From Cadophora sp. MPI-SDFR-AT-0126 (taxonomy: Eukaryota; Ascomycota; Leotiomycetes; Helotiales; Ploettnerulaceae): DNA of 64,000 nt. Below the pieces are notes generated by a model. It searched no databases. It saw nothing but the letters and a program-made list of their open reading frames with translations, and had not been told where the DNA came from. The stretch is from NCBI GenBank assembly GCA_020747065.1, contig JAGMVK010000003.1, positions 3,162,001 through 3,226,000 on the forward strand, written 5' to 3'. Shown piece by piece: positions 46,129 to 58,944 of this stretch (position 1 is the stretch's first letter; each line of letters starts with the position of its first letter). Both the position numbers and the translations under genes were made by a program.

Positions 46129-49100
46129 TCAAGACCGCTCCATTGTTTCTGCCACCCTGGCAGCCGTGTCTTCAGCGATGATTTCTATCAGCTCATCATA
46201 CTGCTGTAAACACCCCACCGTCCGATGATGAGCCGGGCCAAGAGATCTTTTGAACCCTTCGCAAGCCTCCTCCCAGAGAGCCTGTGAATCAACGTACTTT
46301 TTTCGATCCCTCATAATCTTCGCCAGGTTCCACATACTCAAAAGCGTCTCATAGTGCTCTCGACCGCGTGATTTGGTTCCCCCCTCCACAGCACGACGCA
46401 TCATTTCCTCAGCTTCATCAAGTCTACCCAGAAAGTGAAGAACCAATCCAAGGTTGTTGACGCTCAGTAGCGTCATTGGATGGTATTTTCCGAGAATCTC
46501 TTCCGTCCCAACGAAAGAACGTCGCATCATCTTCTCTGCAGCTTCCAGATCTCCCAGGTCTTTGAATAGCAATCCAAGAAGGTCGATCGTATCGAGCGTT
46601 TCCAAATCATTCGGTCCAAGCAATTTCTCACGCCCTTTCAGTGTCCTCTCGAGGACTTCCCTGCACTCTTCATACTTGTTGAGCTTTCTGTATATCATGC
46701 CTAGCAGATTCATGCTCCACAACGTGTCTTGGCTCTCGAATCCAAGTATCCGTTCTTGAGCTTCGGCCGCTGCAAGAGCAAATTCTTCTGCTTCTACGAA
46801 CTGCCCCCTATCGAATAAGCTGATTGCCAATTCGCTGGTACTTCGAAGCGTATCGACGTGATCTGAACCCAGCTTTTCTTGTCTCTGGCCAAGTATCTGG
46901 CGCCATGTTTCCTCGGCTAACTGTAGCTTCCCTTGCGCGGCGTATGCGACTGCGAGGTTGCCCAACCATCTTAAAGTTTCTGTTGCCTCGAGGGTCGACC
47001 CAAGGTCTGTGGTTGAGAAGTCAACTAGTCGCTTTGCAATTCTCTCATAGTCGGCATAGCGACCACATTGGAGGAGGAACTTTCCGACGATCTCATCAGT
47101 AGAGTCCAGCTCATTTTCATGCCACAATTCCAACTTCACTAGACCTCTGTCTTGAAGTACAGCAAGGTTCTCGTTGTATGCATCAACATGCGACAGAAGG
47201 ACTTGCTGGGTAGACAAGGGAATGTCGAATGACCCTTGCTTTTGGCTTGCTTCGAGAACCGCTCGGAGAACCGAGCTTGATCTATGGTTGTGGTTTTTGG
47301 TCAGCGTTTGCTAGAAGAAGAGCTGTGTCTTGGAATAATGTCCTCACATCAATGCATATCGAGAAGTCTCTTCATCGGTACTCCGAAGGCGAATCCAGTC
47401 TTTGATCAGGGGATGGAGCGAAAGGCGACAATATTCGTCCTCGGCACGGGACCAAGACTGAACCAGAGACATCTCGAGGAGATCATGCAAGATGTCCACG
47501 AAATTATCTGCATCCCACTGTCTTTCACCATCTAGAACCACCCCATCTGGATTCAATCCCGACATTATTTGGCCGTCTGGGTATTTGTCACCAAGACATG
47601 GGTCAAGGCATTCAACAGGCCAATGATAAAAGGCGGGCCAAACTTGCGCTCTTTCGCTGTAAGCGCTGAACAATTGCTCCGAAATATCTTTGCAATCAAA
47701 AAAAGCGAATAAGGTCAGCAAGTCCGTTTTCTCCTTGCCTGATTCTGCGGTTTCGAGGAGTTGCTGCAGCGAAAGCTCCCAAGTGGTGAAGACATTGAGT
47801 GAAGTCTCCTTCTCATCCCTGCTTAGATGGCGCCGGTATTGGGACAGTTGTGGTGTATGTTTCATGATTTTGTCCCGTCTCTTATTGTAGTGGTCCATAA
47901 ACTGGTTCAGACGAATCTTTTGCTTCCCGATATATGACCCTGCCTGTGTGATCGCAAGCGGGTGGTAAGCAAGCCGGCTAACAATCTCTTTGGATGGAAT
48001 CAAGTCTGCAGCTGTCTGCTTTAGACGGCATTGTTTCCACAGTAAGTCCAGGGACTCAGCTTCTGATAAGCCATCCAACTCTATCAAATTGTCGAGGTTG
48101 CTGGCAAGATGACTCGCGGCCGTGCTTCGTGTGGTGACAATAATTGTTCCCAAGTCAGAATCTGGGAAGAAGTCTTGAAGGCAATCAAAGCTTTTGACAT
48201 CGTCATAATTATCAAATACCATCAACCAGGGCCCTGGCCAATCTCTAAATGTGTCCAGTATGAACGGGATTGGGTCTCCTTTCGCAGGCTGGTCGGACCC
48301 TTTCAATTTGGCCGAAATTGTCTGAAAGCTCTTCTTGACAGATTCCTCGGAACTCGCATCCACCCAGAAGACAGCTCGGACTCCCTTTTTCTGCACTCGG
48401 CGACAGTGCTCCAGCGCTATTTGAGTCTTACCTTGACCTCCAAGACCGCGAAGAACGAATACCTGTGGACCAGCACCAGTTGAAACTCCTGTTTCGATTC
48501 TCCGAAGAACATCCTCTCGTCCTACGAAGTAGCTGACTCTCCTGTTCGGAACTTCAAAGAAATCTCTATCGGTCATTTCCACTTCCCTTGGAAGAGGAGA
48601 AATCATTCTTTCCTCTAGCAGCTCGGTCTAGACAGCTCGAATCAGTATGGAAGGCAATTTTAATAGAGATCCTTACTGTGAGGCGTATTGCCTGAACCCC
48701 TTCAGCAATTTCTTCGATGGTGATTGCTACCCCTTCGAGACTTCGTGTCAACTCATCGATATCATACCCGATTGAGTTTAGAAGAGTGCTAAGGAGCGAA
48801 TCAGTTACTGAAATATTGTGACCCGAGCAAAGCGGTGCAATCCCGACGGTGATATCGTTCGCAGCTCAGGCGCTTGGGGTCACTCACGTGTCTATCTCGC
48901 CAACACATAGCAATAAGTTCATCTTCTCTCTTTCGAGATTGGCAAATAGATCCTTCACTTCTTTCTCTTTCATAACCGCAGTGAATGCCTTTCTCAATTT
49001 TATCCATTTACTGTCCGCAGCACCAATTTTGACCTTCGTCAAAATCGCCTGGAATTCGCTGACAAACACCCCGCAAGCAAGCAGATTTGACTCCATCGCC

Positions 49101-49362
49101 AAAGTCTGGAGAGATCGGTTCTTGCTGATGAGATCGCAAACATCAGCAAACTGTATGATGTCAGTGTCTATGTCTACTTGAGATATTCCAAGTTAGATGG
49201 TATAAGTCATGAAAGGCTTACTCGTTGAATTTGTACGAGCTGTCTCTTGACTTCATCAGGGTTTTGATACTTCGAATAGATGTCACAAGCGAACTTGATG
49301 ACTTCCCCACACTGTTTAGCTAGAGCTGTAGCCGCAGAGAAAGCACCCAAGACCTCTGCCAT
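46129..49362 (-). CDS. Fungal NLR-like STAND protein: SesA-like N-terminus, NB-ARC, TPR
   Basis: Five exons, 49362-49222, 49150-48888, 48788-48677, 48627-47348, 47281-46129; 982 residues. Residues 1-170 (MAEVLGAFSAATALAKQCGE...) form a helical, membrane-active-type domain resembling the SesA/HeLo-like N-termini of fungal NLRs. The NB-ARC part has the P-loop GLGGQGKT (233-240), Walker B WLMVFDNYDD (306-315), the sensor IIVTTRS and LAYHPLAITQAGSYI (GxP region). The C-terminus has six 42-residue TPRs of the kinesin-light-chain type (pattern T-L-x7-L-A/G...G-x-x-x-x-AE...LG). Such proteins detect non-self in fungal innate immunity and heterokaryon incompatibility, with the TPRs sensing and the N-terminus triggering cell death. 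The repeat units are not near-identical, so this is not a fast-evolving high-identity-repeat NLR. The motifs look intact. Confidence 0.9.
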
Positions 49363-49940
49363 CTTGACTGTGTCTCAAAACAAGAGTGTCAGGCTGCAGC
49401 GTCTGGGCCAGCACAGATAGGCTGTACACAACGACCTGTGACAGTCAGGTGCTGTTGAGGAGCTAGAGTGATGTTTGGCGAAACGCGATAGATTGGATTG
49501 GATATACTTGAAAATACACATTGCTCACAACTGAACATGGTACGAGATAATGTGCGTTGTCATGATGGCGGAATTGAAGTGAGGCTGGAAAAGCGCCATG
49601 CATCATGCATGGCTTGAACAGGGGTGAGCATAACCCCCCCTATTGGACAACCTCACCGAGTCTAGCCGCCCTGTTTCTAACTTGATTTCTCGGTCACTTG
49701 TTGATATCTAGAACTTGACATCATCAATCAACACTGCTTATTGCCGACCAAGATCGTTATTGATGTCTCGGAAAAGCAGAGGCGGGACTCGACAAGTAAA
49801 CAATGTCGTAGCGAATGTTAGTGGCTACCAAGCAGCATCATCGTCTCACCAGACAAGAACAAGACGGCTTCATCTCTTGACATGACAACGTTTTCGATCA
49901 AGAGCAAGAATCAAAGAGTACAACGTCTACCAAGGCAAGA
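49363..49940. other. Promoter region of the NLR gene and 3' flank of the DUF1479 gene
   Basis: No coding signal. A short poly-C run (CCCCCCC) lies at 49632-49640. Confidence 0.5.
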
Positions 49941-51330
49941 TCACAGCCCAACCAAACCAGCAGCTCTCCTCCCCTCCTCCCCACTCAAAATCGCTTCCTC
50001 GCCAACCCACCCAACAAAACCCCTCTCATCTCTCTGCGGCCCAGCATCTTTCTCAAAATCCTTTGGCACCTTTCCGCCATCCAAGAACGCCTTGACCTGC
50101 TCCCTCATGTAGCTCTTATTCAATTCCGTCGTTGGAGTTGCAGCAATATACGCAACGCTAGCATCGAACTCGCCAAAGTGCTCCACTTCAACAGCATGCA
50201 GCATGTCGCAGTGCCACCAAACTGTGTCGCCGGGATTCATCCTGGGAATATTGACCATGCATTCTGTCATGCGGAGATGAGGATGTGAGGATGGAGACGC
50301 ATATTGTGAATCGTTCCTGAATGTTCCCGGGAACCACGGGTCCGAGATATCGAAAGTCCATTTAGAGGCATCCATGATATCCGCTTCTTTCGTTGAAGTC
50401 GGAGGTTTGAAGAATGGGCGTAGGAGAATGTAAGCGATTGAAGTCTTGACATCAGGATACAACGCCAAACTTCCCTCTGACTTTCCAGCACCGGTCAAAG
50501 CAGTCCATCCCTGGAAGGCACGTAGAACACTGGAGTTGTAGCTTTGTCCGAAGATCGATTGCTTGGCATCTTTCCGCTTCTCCATATCATAACAATCATG
50601 CTTCTCTGGGTTCCCAGTAAAAATCTCAGAGTAGACACCTCGGTAAGCGGGATCAACCCATCTGCATAGAGAACCAGCATCGATATGAGGACCTAGACCT
50701 GGGAACGGAATCTTTGGTGGGCGAATACGGACTGCGTCTGCGTATGAGAGTGGGTCTGGGGATGTGGTTGGTGAGGTTGGTGAGTCGTGCCACCAAGAGT
50801 TCAGTTCACGCTGGATGCGCAGTTGATGAGGATGAGAGCGAGCGGATAATTGTGTCGGGGACCAGTACAGACTTAGAACGAATGGCGTTGCTACTGGCCA
50901 GCCTGCAAAGCGTCAGATTCGATCAGGGAAACCGTATCTTGGAATTCTGCTCACCAGTAACCTTTGGCTTGTTGTCCTCATAATACTTCTTCACGTCCTT
51001 GTACCACTTCGTCGCCAATTCTTCACTCACAACACCCCTAACAACAAAACAACCTCTCTTCTGTAACTCAGCCTTCTTGTCCTCGCCCAATTCCAGCAGC
51101 TCTTCGTACGTAACCTCTGGGATGATGCTGGTGCCTTTCTCGCTGATCTCATCCGTGAGAGTTTCGAGCTCTTTGCATACTTTGAGCCAGCTGGATTTGA
51201 TGGCTTCTTCACCATATTGAGCTACGATGTCCTTCTTGTATTGAATCAGCTCTTCGGGAGGAGCATCTTCACCTTTAGAGGATGTGTAGACGGGCCATGA
51301 TGTAAACGCTTCGGAGAGAACGCCTGGCAT
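49941..51330 (-). CDS. DUF1479-family putative Fe(II)/2-oxoglutarate oxygenase
   Basis: Two exons, 51330-50955 and 50902-49941 (GT-AG, frame kept), 445 residues, the family's usual length. The N-terminal half has the conserved KRGCFVVRGVVSEELATKWY. The core has the likely metal motif HxD at His198/Asp200 (GLGPHIDAGSLCRWV) and a distal histidine in VWWHCDMLHAVE (about His361). This matches the double-stranded beta-helix pattern of 2OG oxygenases. DUF1479 members (YbiU type) have no well-established substrate. The adjacent transporter on the same strand (gene start 51330, transporter end 52369) may be functionally linked, but fungal neighbours need not be. Confidence 0.87.
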
Positions 51331-52368
51331 CGTGGTGGTTGAGAGAGTGAAATAATGGGCTAGTTTTGTACATCAAGAATTTGAGGCTCTTTTTTTTTAG
51401 AAAGAACAAGTATGGAAGGGGACTTCAAATACGTATGGAAGTTCTCATCAAAGTGGGATGAGAACTAGATGGTAAACAGATACGTGCGGGGAGTAGGCTG
51501 ATTACCCCACTCTTATGGAGGTTTCGCCTCTTGTTGCTTGGACTTGTATGGCGCTCGCCGCAAGCGACGGCTGATTCAAAGTCTTCTAGATGAGTTGATC
51601 TCATGACTAAAAGCAAAAGTCGAGGCGACCAATAATGAAATGTTTGGAACTCTTCACCACACACCTAACTGTATTTCCCCTGTTTACCATCAAATTAGCC
51701 GAGCCAACTATACACCCTTCATACTGACCGCAGGCACGCCGTACCCGTAAACTCTACAATGGATAACGAGTGTCGTGCTCACTATTGATAAGGCTATACT
51801 TTACCACCTTTTTTATTTCGCACGAGTCCCTAGCCGTTATCTGTCTCGAAGTTCCATGGTCCCACCCCGACCCGCCCGAATCTCGCCCGAGATACCTCAA
51901 AAGTGGACATGCCTCCCATGCTAGCCCCACAGGATAAGCTTCGGACGCTAGCTGGCCTCGGATGTATGGTTATCTACGCAAGGGTTGAATATGATGGTGG
52001 TCCGTCAAGCTTCAAGTGGAGTCACTACTCCTTGCCGGCCGGTGAAGAAGTGCTTGTCTGTGAGGCTTGTTGGGCGCCGGCACCATTGGTATCTTGGGAA
52101 TTATTACTGAAGAACTCAAAAGTAATTATGGTCTGATGATGGTCGAGATGATGCGTTTTGGTTGTGGTTTGGACATTGATGGTATGATAGTCTGAGAAAT
52201 GATATGAGGAGTGGTGCAAGAGATTGTGAGGAGTAGACGAATGAATGTATCATTGCATATATAAAGTACTGATATTTGTTGTTGAATATGCTTTTCTGAA
52301 TATTATAAGAGCAATCGAACACGAATGAACGTCGATACCAAATCACATTTTCCAACTGGCCGTGGTGT
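51331..52368. other. Intergenic region
   Basis: Promoter of the DUF1479 gene and 3' flank of the transporter. A 77-codon + strand frame at 51903-52136 has no recognisable features and I do not call it. Confidence 0.45.
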
Positions 52369-54215
52369 TTAGTCCGCCTTCTTCGAAACCTCAACAGGAA
52401 CCTGCGTGACAGGCTCGACACCATCAACAACCAAATCTTGAACCCCAGCCTTCCCCTTCATAATTGCTTCCAAGTCAGGAACATCACTATGCTTCTCTCC
52501 ATCAAAGAGCTGCGTGAACACATTAGCACAACAAAAGTCTTGGTCAGAACGCAGATGATTAAAACATACCTCATCGATCTCCTCCAACGTCTTGCCCTTC
52601 GTCTCCACCCAAAAGAACAACACAAACGCCAATTCGAGCACATCCCAGGCCCCGTTAATCATATATGTCTTCCATCCAATAGCTTCCAATGCATACGGGA
52701 AAGCGAAGGTTACTAGCAAGCCTACGCCGCTTACGATGAATGCGTAGATTGCCAAGCCGTTGGAACGGATGCTGAAGTTGAGGACTTCGGGTGGATAAAC
52801 CATTGTAAGTGGTGTCCAGCCGAATGAGTAGGAGCCTTGGAAGAGGAATATTGAGGCGACTGTACCGTAGATTCCGGCAGTGTTGGCGGAGGTGCCGTAG
52901 GCTTGTTTCGGGGGTTAGACTTGGCATGAGAAGATGGGAAGAAGAATGCGTACCAGCTGTGAGACCGCCAATCATGAAGATGAAGATGGTCAACAGACCA
53001 GTCGACCAAGCAGCAAGCGATTTCCGACCGACAATGTCAAGCAGAGATGTTCCGAAGAGGCAGATAACCAGACACCAAGCATTGAGGATAATGTTCTGTT
53101 CAAATGTCAGCACAAACTTTATGACCACCAAGCAAGTCAAACATACAATCTCGAGCTGGGTTGTACTATCCGTAATCCCAGCATTCGTCAACATCGTTCC
53201 CAAATAGTAACTAATGATATTATTTCCACTCAACATTGTGAAAACAGCCACACTCAAACTGAGCATCATCCTCTTCCTTGCCCCCGGCGTCTTGACAGTC
53301 TGCAACAAACTCAACGTCTCACCCTGCTCCTTCTCCCACGCAAGAGTATCAATAATCTCCTGATACTGGACCTGCACAATAGGATCATCCTTATTGCCAT
53401 CTGCGCAAGCAAGAGCAATAGCTTCCATGGCTTCTTCATTTCGTCCCTTGTGGATGAGCCATCTCGGAGACTCGGGAATGAATGGCAAGATGACGATGCA
53501 GAGGATACTAAACAGACCCTGTAGGGCAGAAGGAAGTCTCCAAGCCCACGTACTCTGCATCCTCGCCGTGCCATACGTAACACCAGCCGAGATCAAGCCC
53601 CCAATATAATAAAAGTCAAAGAACAAACCCAGACCCCAGCCTCGCCACTGCGGCTTCAGCGTCTCGGCGATGTAGACTGGACCAGCTGTTGCACTGCCGT
53701 TCATGCCCAATCCGATCAGGATGCGGGAGATGACGAACATGGCTACGTTTTGACTCGCTGCTTGGAGGATTGCGGCGAAGATTGTGATGAGTGCGGCGAT
53801 GAGCATGGCGTTTTTGCGGCCGATATAGTCGGTTACGAGACCGAAGAACATTCCAGCTAAGCAGCCACCGAGCCAGACTGCGGAGGTGTTGAGAGCGAGT
53901 GTTGTGGTGGTGAGGGAGAAGTAATCTGTGTAGGAAGGAAGAATGTTGAGTGCGTTCCTGGTAGATGTTACTTTAGCTCCAGACATATTCAGGTCGTTCA
54001 TCGTATCCTCCATCTCGTCAGAGATTTGGGACATAGTAGGGGAACATACATCATTGAGCCATCAAATCCTTGAGTCTAGAAACGTTATCAGCAAAAAGAA
54101 TGCCCAGGTCTGGGAAGCAACTTACCGTTGACATAAAAGTCGACGATATAACAATCAAGACCGACACAGCCTTACTAGACCTAGGAACCCATTTCGTGCT
54201 AGAAGAGAACGACAT
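52369..54215 (-). CDS. MFS sugar transporter (lactose permease/hexose type)
   Basis: Six exons, 54215-54126, 54075-54050, 53957-53147, 53095-52954, 52901-52570, 52509-52369; 513 residues, 12 membrane segments expected. After the first helix the signature TQGFDGSMMNALNILPSYTD appears only once the second intron (54049-53958) is removed. Family motifs: DYIGRKNAM after TM2, PESPRWLIHKGR before the central loop, DIVGRKSLAAW, PPEVLNFSIRSNG and ETKGKTLEEIDE at the end of the transmembrane region. These place it in the sugar porter family in the group often annotated lactose or hexose permease. The cytoplasmic tail is about 45 residues. The substrate is not resolvable. Confidence 0.92.
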
Positions 54216-55403
54216 CTTCAACAACTAGCGATATCCAAACTTCAACTTTCCAAAACCCAACAAAGTGAAGCCGAGTTGAGTCGAGTAATTTCAAGTCAAC
54301 ACAGTGAAGCGAGATGCTTCAGACAAGTACAACGACAAAAATTACACGAGAAGCAGGAAGATCTCGGCCATACTTATACACAAAATTTCCAACAATCCAA
54401 TGCGATGTGATCCAATCCAAACCCAAACTCCAGATAAGGAATTGATTCTCGCCGCGCGCCAGGCCCATCCAATCCACAGCATCCTAGCTGAATTTTGAGT
54501 TCGCAGCACGGCAACCAAACATGGGGGAAGCTAGGCTCCTAGGATGCCCTCCGGACAAGAGTGGACCCCTCCCTCCTTCAACCGAGAACTTACTCGAGTA
54601 GAGGATCCTCAGTGCACTCATCAGAGGCCATGAAATGATAAGCACTATCCTTGGTCCGTGCAGCAATAATGGAGTTCCTACTAAGCATCTGTCGATTCGC
54701 AAGCTCACAGACCAAACATGAAGTAGTGGGCTTGAGTCGTGTGGATCACAACCCCACCTCCTCATGTTCTGAGGCTTATAGTACTTCCTCAGTCCTCGAC
54801 TCGCTCCCCTCACCTCGGCTCGATAAGCTAAATACAAGCCACGCTGAGCTCGAGTTTCGGGTGAGATAACAAACAGACAAGATGTCTTGCATACTCCAAC
54901 TCCATGGTTGAGAAAAGCAGATAGTAGATACGGTAATCGATACTGCTGTGTATTCAGTATCTTGCCGGAATGCGTAATCGAAATGCCGGTACGATCGAGG
55001 TGAGTTTGAAGTCCCAGAATGGTGTGCGGTTTCATTCCAAGCTTTGTAGTACGCCCTTGAAGAGGTGTTTCTGTGTCAGAGGAATACTGAACAGTACAGT
55101 ACCACGAATGTTAAAAATTTCACTAAGCAACAGCCTTTCGATTATTTCTATTTCCATTGATATCTACTGTACTCTAGACGTAGGTTTATTTTCCATGCTC
55201 AAATCCTCACATCCTAGCTCCCTGTCCTGCTCATCCCCTTTCTCTCCTCTACTCTAGTATCCAAGATTCATCTCCCCGAAGGAGTTGCTTTGCGTAAAAG
55301 CAGCGCTTATAAAGACAATTGCAGATTGGACCGAGCAAATGATTTAAATCCATGGCTCAGATATCTCCACCCCAACCATTGAATGCAAAGCACAAATCAC
55401 CTC
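54216..55403. other. Intergenic region
   Basis: Promoter of the transporter and 3' flank of the Hel2 homologue. The 183-codon minus frame at 54484-55035 has no domain and an unusual composition, so I leave it uncalled. Confidence 0.45.
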
Positions 55404-57961
55404 TCATCCCCAATTCATCAACACTTGTTTCTTCCCCTTATTCCCCTTCTTCTTGCCCTTCCCAGCAGTACCTTCGCCGTCCTCAATCTCTTCTCCATTA
55501 AGTCCACCATTTCCACTTCCACCCGGAGCACCTGAAGTCGAAGTCGAGCCTCCAGCCCAAGGATTCGCCGTCGTAGCAACCATATTACCACCCCTCTTCA
55601 CCATCCCATTCCCATACCCGAAAATCGTACTCTGGGGTTTCGCAGCGGGGGGTAGAGCGGGGAAGGCATTGCTGTCCTTCCCTACATTTCTACTTGCTGG
55701 TCTGGACGATGGGGGTGTTGGTCGTGCAGAAACAGGTGCTGAGTTTGACGCCGAAGCGGAAGATGAAGCTGCCCATGAGACAGTGGAGATCTTGCCTGTT
55801 GGCGCACTAGGTCTGCTTGCCGATGCTGGTGTGGGGAGTCCGGGGAAGGGATTGATGCTTGTTGAGGAAGCGGGCGAGGCTGAAGGCGATGCTGTGCCCC
55901 ATGATCGGGTCTGTGATACTGAGGAGCGGGATGATTGAGCGGTGGATGATTTCAGTCTCAGAACGCGGCTGGTTTTCGGTTTTGGTGCGGAGGATGACGA
56001 GGAGGAGCTTGATGTAACGGCCCAGTTGAGTGGGATTGAACTGCTGCTACTGCTACTTGCAGCAGGAAGGGACGGGTAGTCTTCGTTGATAGCACGCCAG
56101 CTATTCCACGCAGTGCGAATTGAGTCTGCTTGCTTGGGATCTTCGTAAAGATCTGCCACTTCGCGAACGAGAGTTCCTAGAGCTGAGGATGACGTGTCTG
56201 AAAAAAGTGCGAAGAATGAATCGATCAGAGCAGGCGCGGTGATGGCATTCTTCTTGAAAGAGGAGATGGCGCTGCGGAATTGAGAGAGCTTGGTAGCATC
56301 GTTTTGAAGCATGCTACTTGCGCGTTCAACGACAGCTGTATGTCTGACTGCACGGGCGTGATCTTGAGGTGACATAGTGGTTTGCGATACTTCTGGTGTG
56401 TTGACTGGTTGAGGAGCTGTGACGACGCTTGAAGAAGGTTGCGATATCGTCATCGGCACAGGAGTTCGAGATGGGGCAGGAGCCGAAGCAGTAGTCAATT
56501 GGCCTCCGAAGGTGCGGCCGGTGACGGATTGAGCACTATGAATAGCCATTTGTCGTTGGAAAGCCTGCTCATCCCTTCGTAATGGCTGAGCAGTTGAGGC
56601 TGGTATTGCTTCCGCATTCGGATCTCTTCCTCTCCCACGACCACGTCCTTCTCTCTGCTCTCTTTGACTTCCTCCACCTCGTCTCTCTTGAATATACGGA
56701 GCCCTATAGTCGAACGACGAGATATCAACCACTCTCGTATCTCTCCGTACATCCTTTGACAAAGTATTGCCATGCTCAGTCAATTGATGCGCCTTCAAGT
56801 CCATTTCGGTAGCAAACACAATGAGCTTCTTCTCCAAGCAAGTCGGCTCCCTACAAATCCAATGATCCTTCGTGAAATGCGCGAACAACGCATCATAGTT
56901 GAGAAAGTATTGCGGAGCCCCTCCATTGCTCTCACTACAGATGTGACACTTCTCATGACTATCCCTGCAATGGATATACAGCTCATCATCGCCGTAGAAT
57001 CTTGTCCCGCAGAACGAACACAAAGGATGGCCTTTGAATCCGCTCTGGTCTACCGCGCCGGGATTGTCATCTCCTTTCTTCATGTGCTTTGACAGCTCAG
57101 CATCGGTATAGAGATCATGCTCGTGTGTGAAAGTCTTCTTATGCCTGGAGCACAGATCGCAGATCTTCTTCTTATGTATGACCCTCACATGACGATGCAG
57201 ATCCGGCCAACTGATACACGATACATCGCAAGTACGTTCTGGACAATTATACTGCAGCAGAAATATAGTGTCCTGTCGAATATCCAGACTCTCGTATTGA
57301 ATCCCGATGTTAGGATCCGTATCGAAGATATCCTCTTTCGTAAAGTCCTCGTATTTTTTCGTCTTGTCGTCTGTAAAGATCACAAGTGGCGCTGGAGTCT
57401 TTTGAACAATATTAGCTCAGCACATTCTAGGAGAAATTTGAGGCAGCTCACTCGACAATGAGGACAATTCTTATCCTTATACAGCGCCCGCATCCGCAAT
57501 GAGCAGACATGACATGTTCGGTGATTACAAGGCGCAATACTCTCATGTTCGATATCCGACGCGCAAATAAAACACACCTCCGCCTCCTCTCCTGCTTTCT
57601 CGTCTGCGCCCGCTCCCTCGGGCCTTTTGTACCTCGCTGCCAGCTCCTCTGCATTCATAGGACTGGGTCTGGGATTTGCTTCTGCTGCTGAGATCGTGGG
57701 TCCCATTCTCTGTCCTTGCGTCAGGTTCTGGCCACCTCGTCCGCCCCTCCGTGTGTTTTGGTTCTGAGGTTGAGCTTGTTGGGAAATCTCTCCTCCATTG
57801 CCATTTACATTCCCTCCTCGACCTCTTCCCCGTCCTCTACCTTGGCCCCTCCCTCTTCCACCTCTCGAACCGTCTCCCCGCGGTCTCGAAGGCAATTCGG
57901 CTGTCCCATTACCGATCCCAGTAGTTCTTTCTCCGCTTGTTGATCCCACAGCAGCGTCCAT
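55404..57961 (-). CDS. HEL2: Hel2/ZNF598-type RING and C2H2 zinc-finger E3 ubiquitin ligase
   Basis: Two exons, 57961-57452 and 57398-55404, 834 residues. An Arg/Gly-rich N-terminus (about 28-58) precedes a C3HC4 RING at 130-169 (CFICASDIEHESIAPC...CPHC). The region 190-400 carries several C2H2-type zinc fingers with the conserved spacing of this family: CDVSCISWPDLHRHVRVIH, CSFCGTRFYGDDELYIHC, CREPTCLEKKLIVF. A long Ser/Ala-rich linker follows, ending in the basic tail GKKKGNKGKKQVLMNWG. Hel2 recognises collided ribosomes and ubiquitylates 40S proteins to start ribosome-associated quality control. All key cysteines appear present. The order RING, zinc fingers, disordered C-terminus matches the family. 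Confidence 0.93.
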
Positions 57962-58944
57962 TGTGGCAATTGTCTTTCAGAAAGAGCAATCCTTATGAAT
58001 TCTCTGTTCGCTCGAGCCCCGTATAGGACTGTGTTGTCTGAATGCCTTAGACGTCGGTGATTCTTCGTAGGGGAGCAAGGAAATCGAGAGTGGTTGATGC
58101 TTGATGCCCGATTTCCTTAGGGGGCACCGTCAATTTCACGAAGACCGACCCGCCCTCCAAGCGACCCCGCAATGACTCCTGCCCGATTTGTCAGCCTTGT
58201 TGGCGAGGCTGAGCCGATGCTTGGAAGTTGATAGTTATGAAGAGTCACTATGGAAGATCTTCGAATTCGGTACAGCGAGCACTTGGAGGAGGCAATATAG
58301 ATTTGGGTTCTGTCAAATGTTTTCCATCCCTGACATACCTCTTTGTTTAAGTTTCTTAGCGCAGCTTCTTCTTTTAGACAGTGGCTGCTTCAAGTCTTAG
58401 ACATCGCAACTTGAACTGTGACTGTTCGAGCGAGTCTTTTCAAATTCCAATGATCATTAGCCACCTCATCTTGAACTGTACATGTCTAAGCCTGGGGTCC
58501 CTCAAAGAACAATGATCTATAGATTTCAGTGCAGGTGAGCAGTAACAGTATGATGAATCATCACGTTGAGCGCATGCGTAGCAGAAAGTCAAGTCAAAGC
58601 TTCAAGAAAGCAAAGCAAATGCAGATGTGCTTCACTCGGATACATCTTTCACATATACTATGTTATGCAAGGTAATGTCAGAAATACGCAATCGTAGGGT
58701 TCATTACCTACTTTCATTGAACATCGCTATCTTCCCAGCAAGCACTCCATCCTACGAAGTCCATGCGGAAATCAAAGCCCATCCTCTCATTGTATGCATT
58801 GCTGAAGTAGGAATCAGCTATCCTGCGCAAGACCATATCATACCTATCAAATCGCATCGTAACGCCATTCCATCCGTTCCCCAGATCCCCTGCCATGGCT
58901 TGTGCCCCTCCAAGTACTCCGTGCATCCATCGATCAATCCATGA
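57962..58944. other. Promoter of the Hel2 gene and 3' flank of the SWIB gene
   Basis: No coding or RNA feature seen. Scattered direct repeats (TCTTGAACTGTAC-type at 58408-58480). Confidence 0.5.

Noticed and set aside
51903..52136. 77-codon + strand frame
   Set aside because: No homology pattern, no splice partners, no promoter context that I can see.
54484..55035. 183-codon minus frame upstream of the transporter's far flank
   Set aside because: Composition unlike neighbouring genes and no domain; likely chance.
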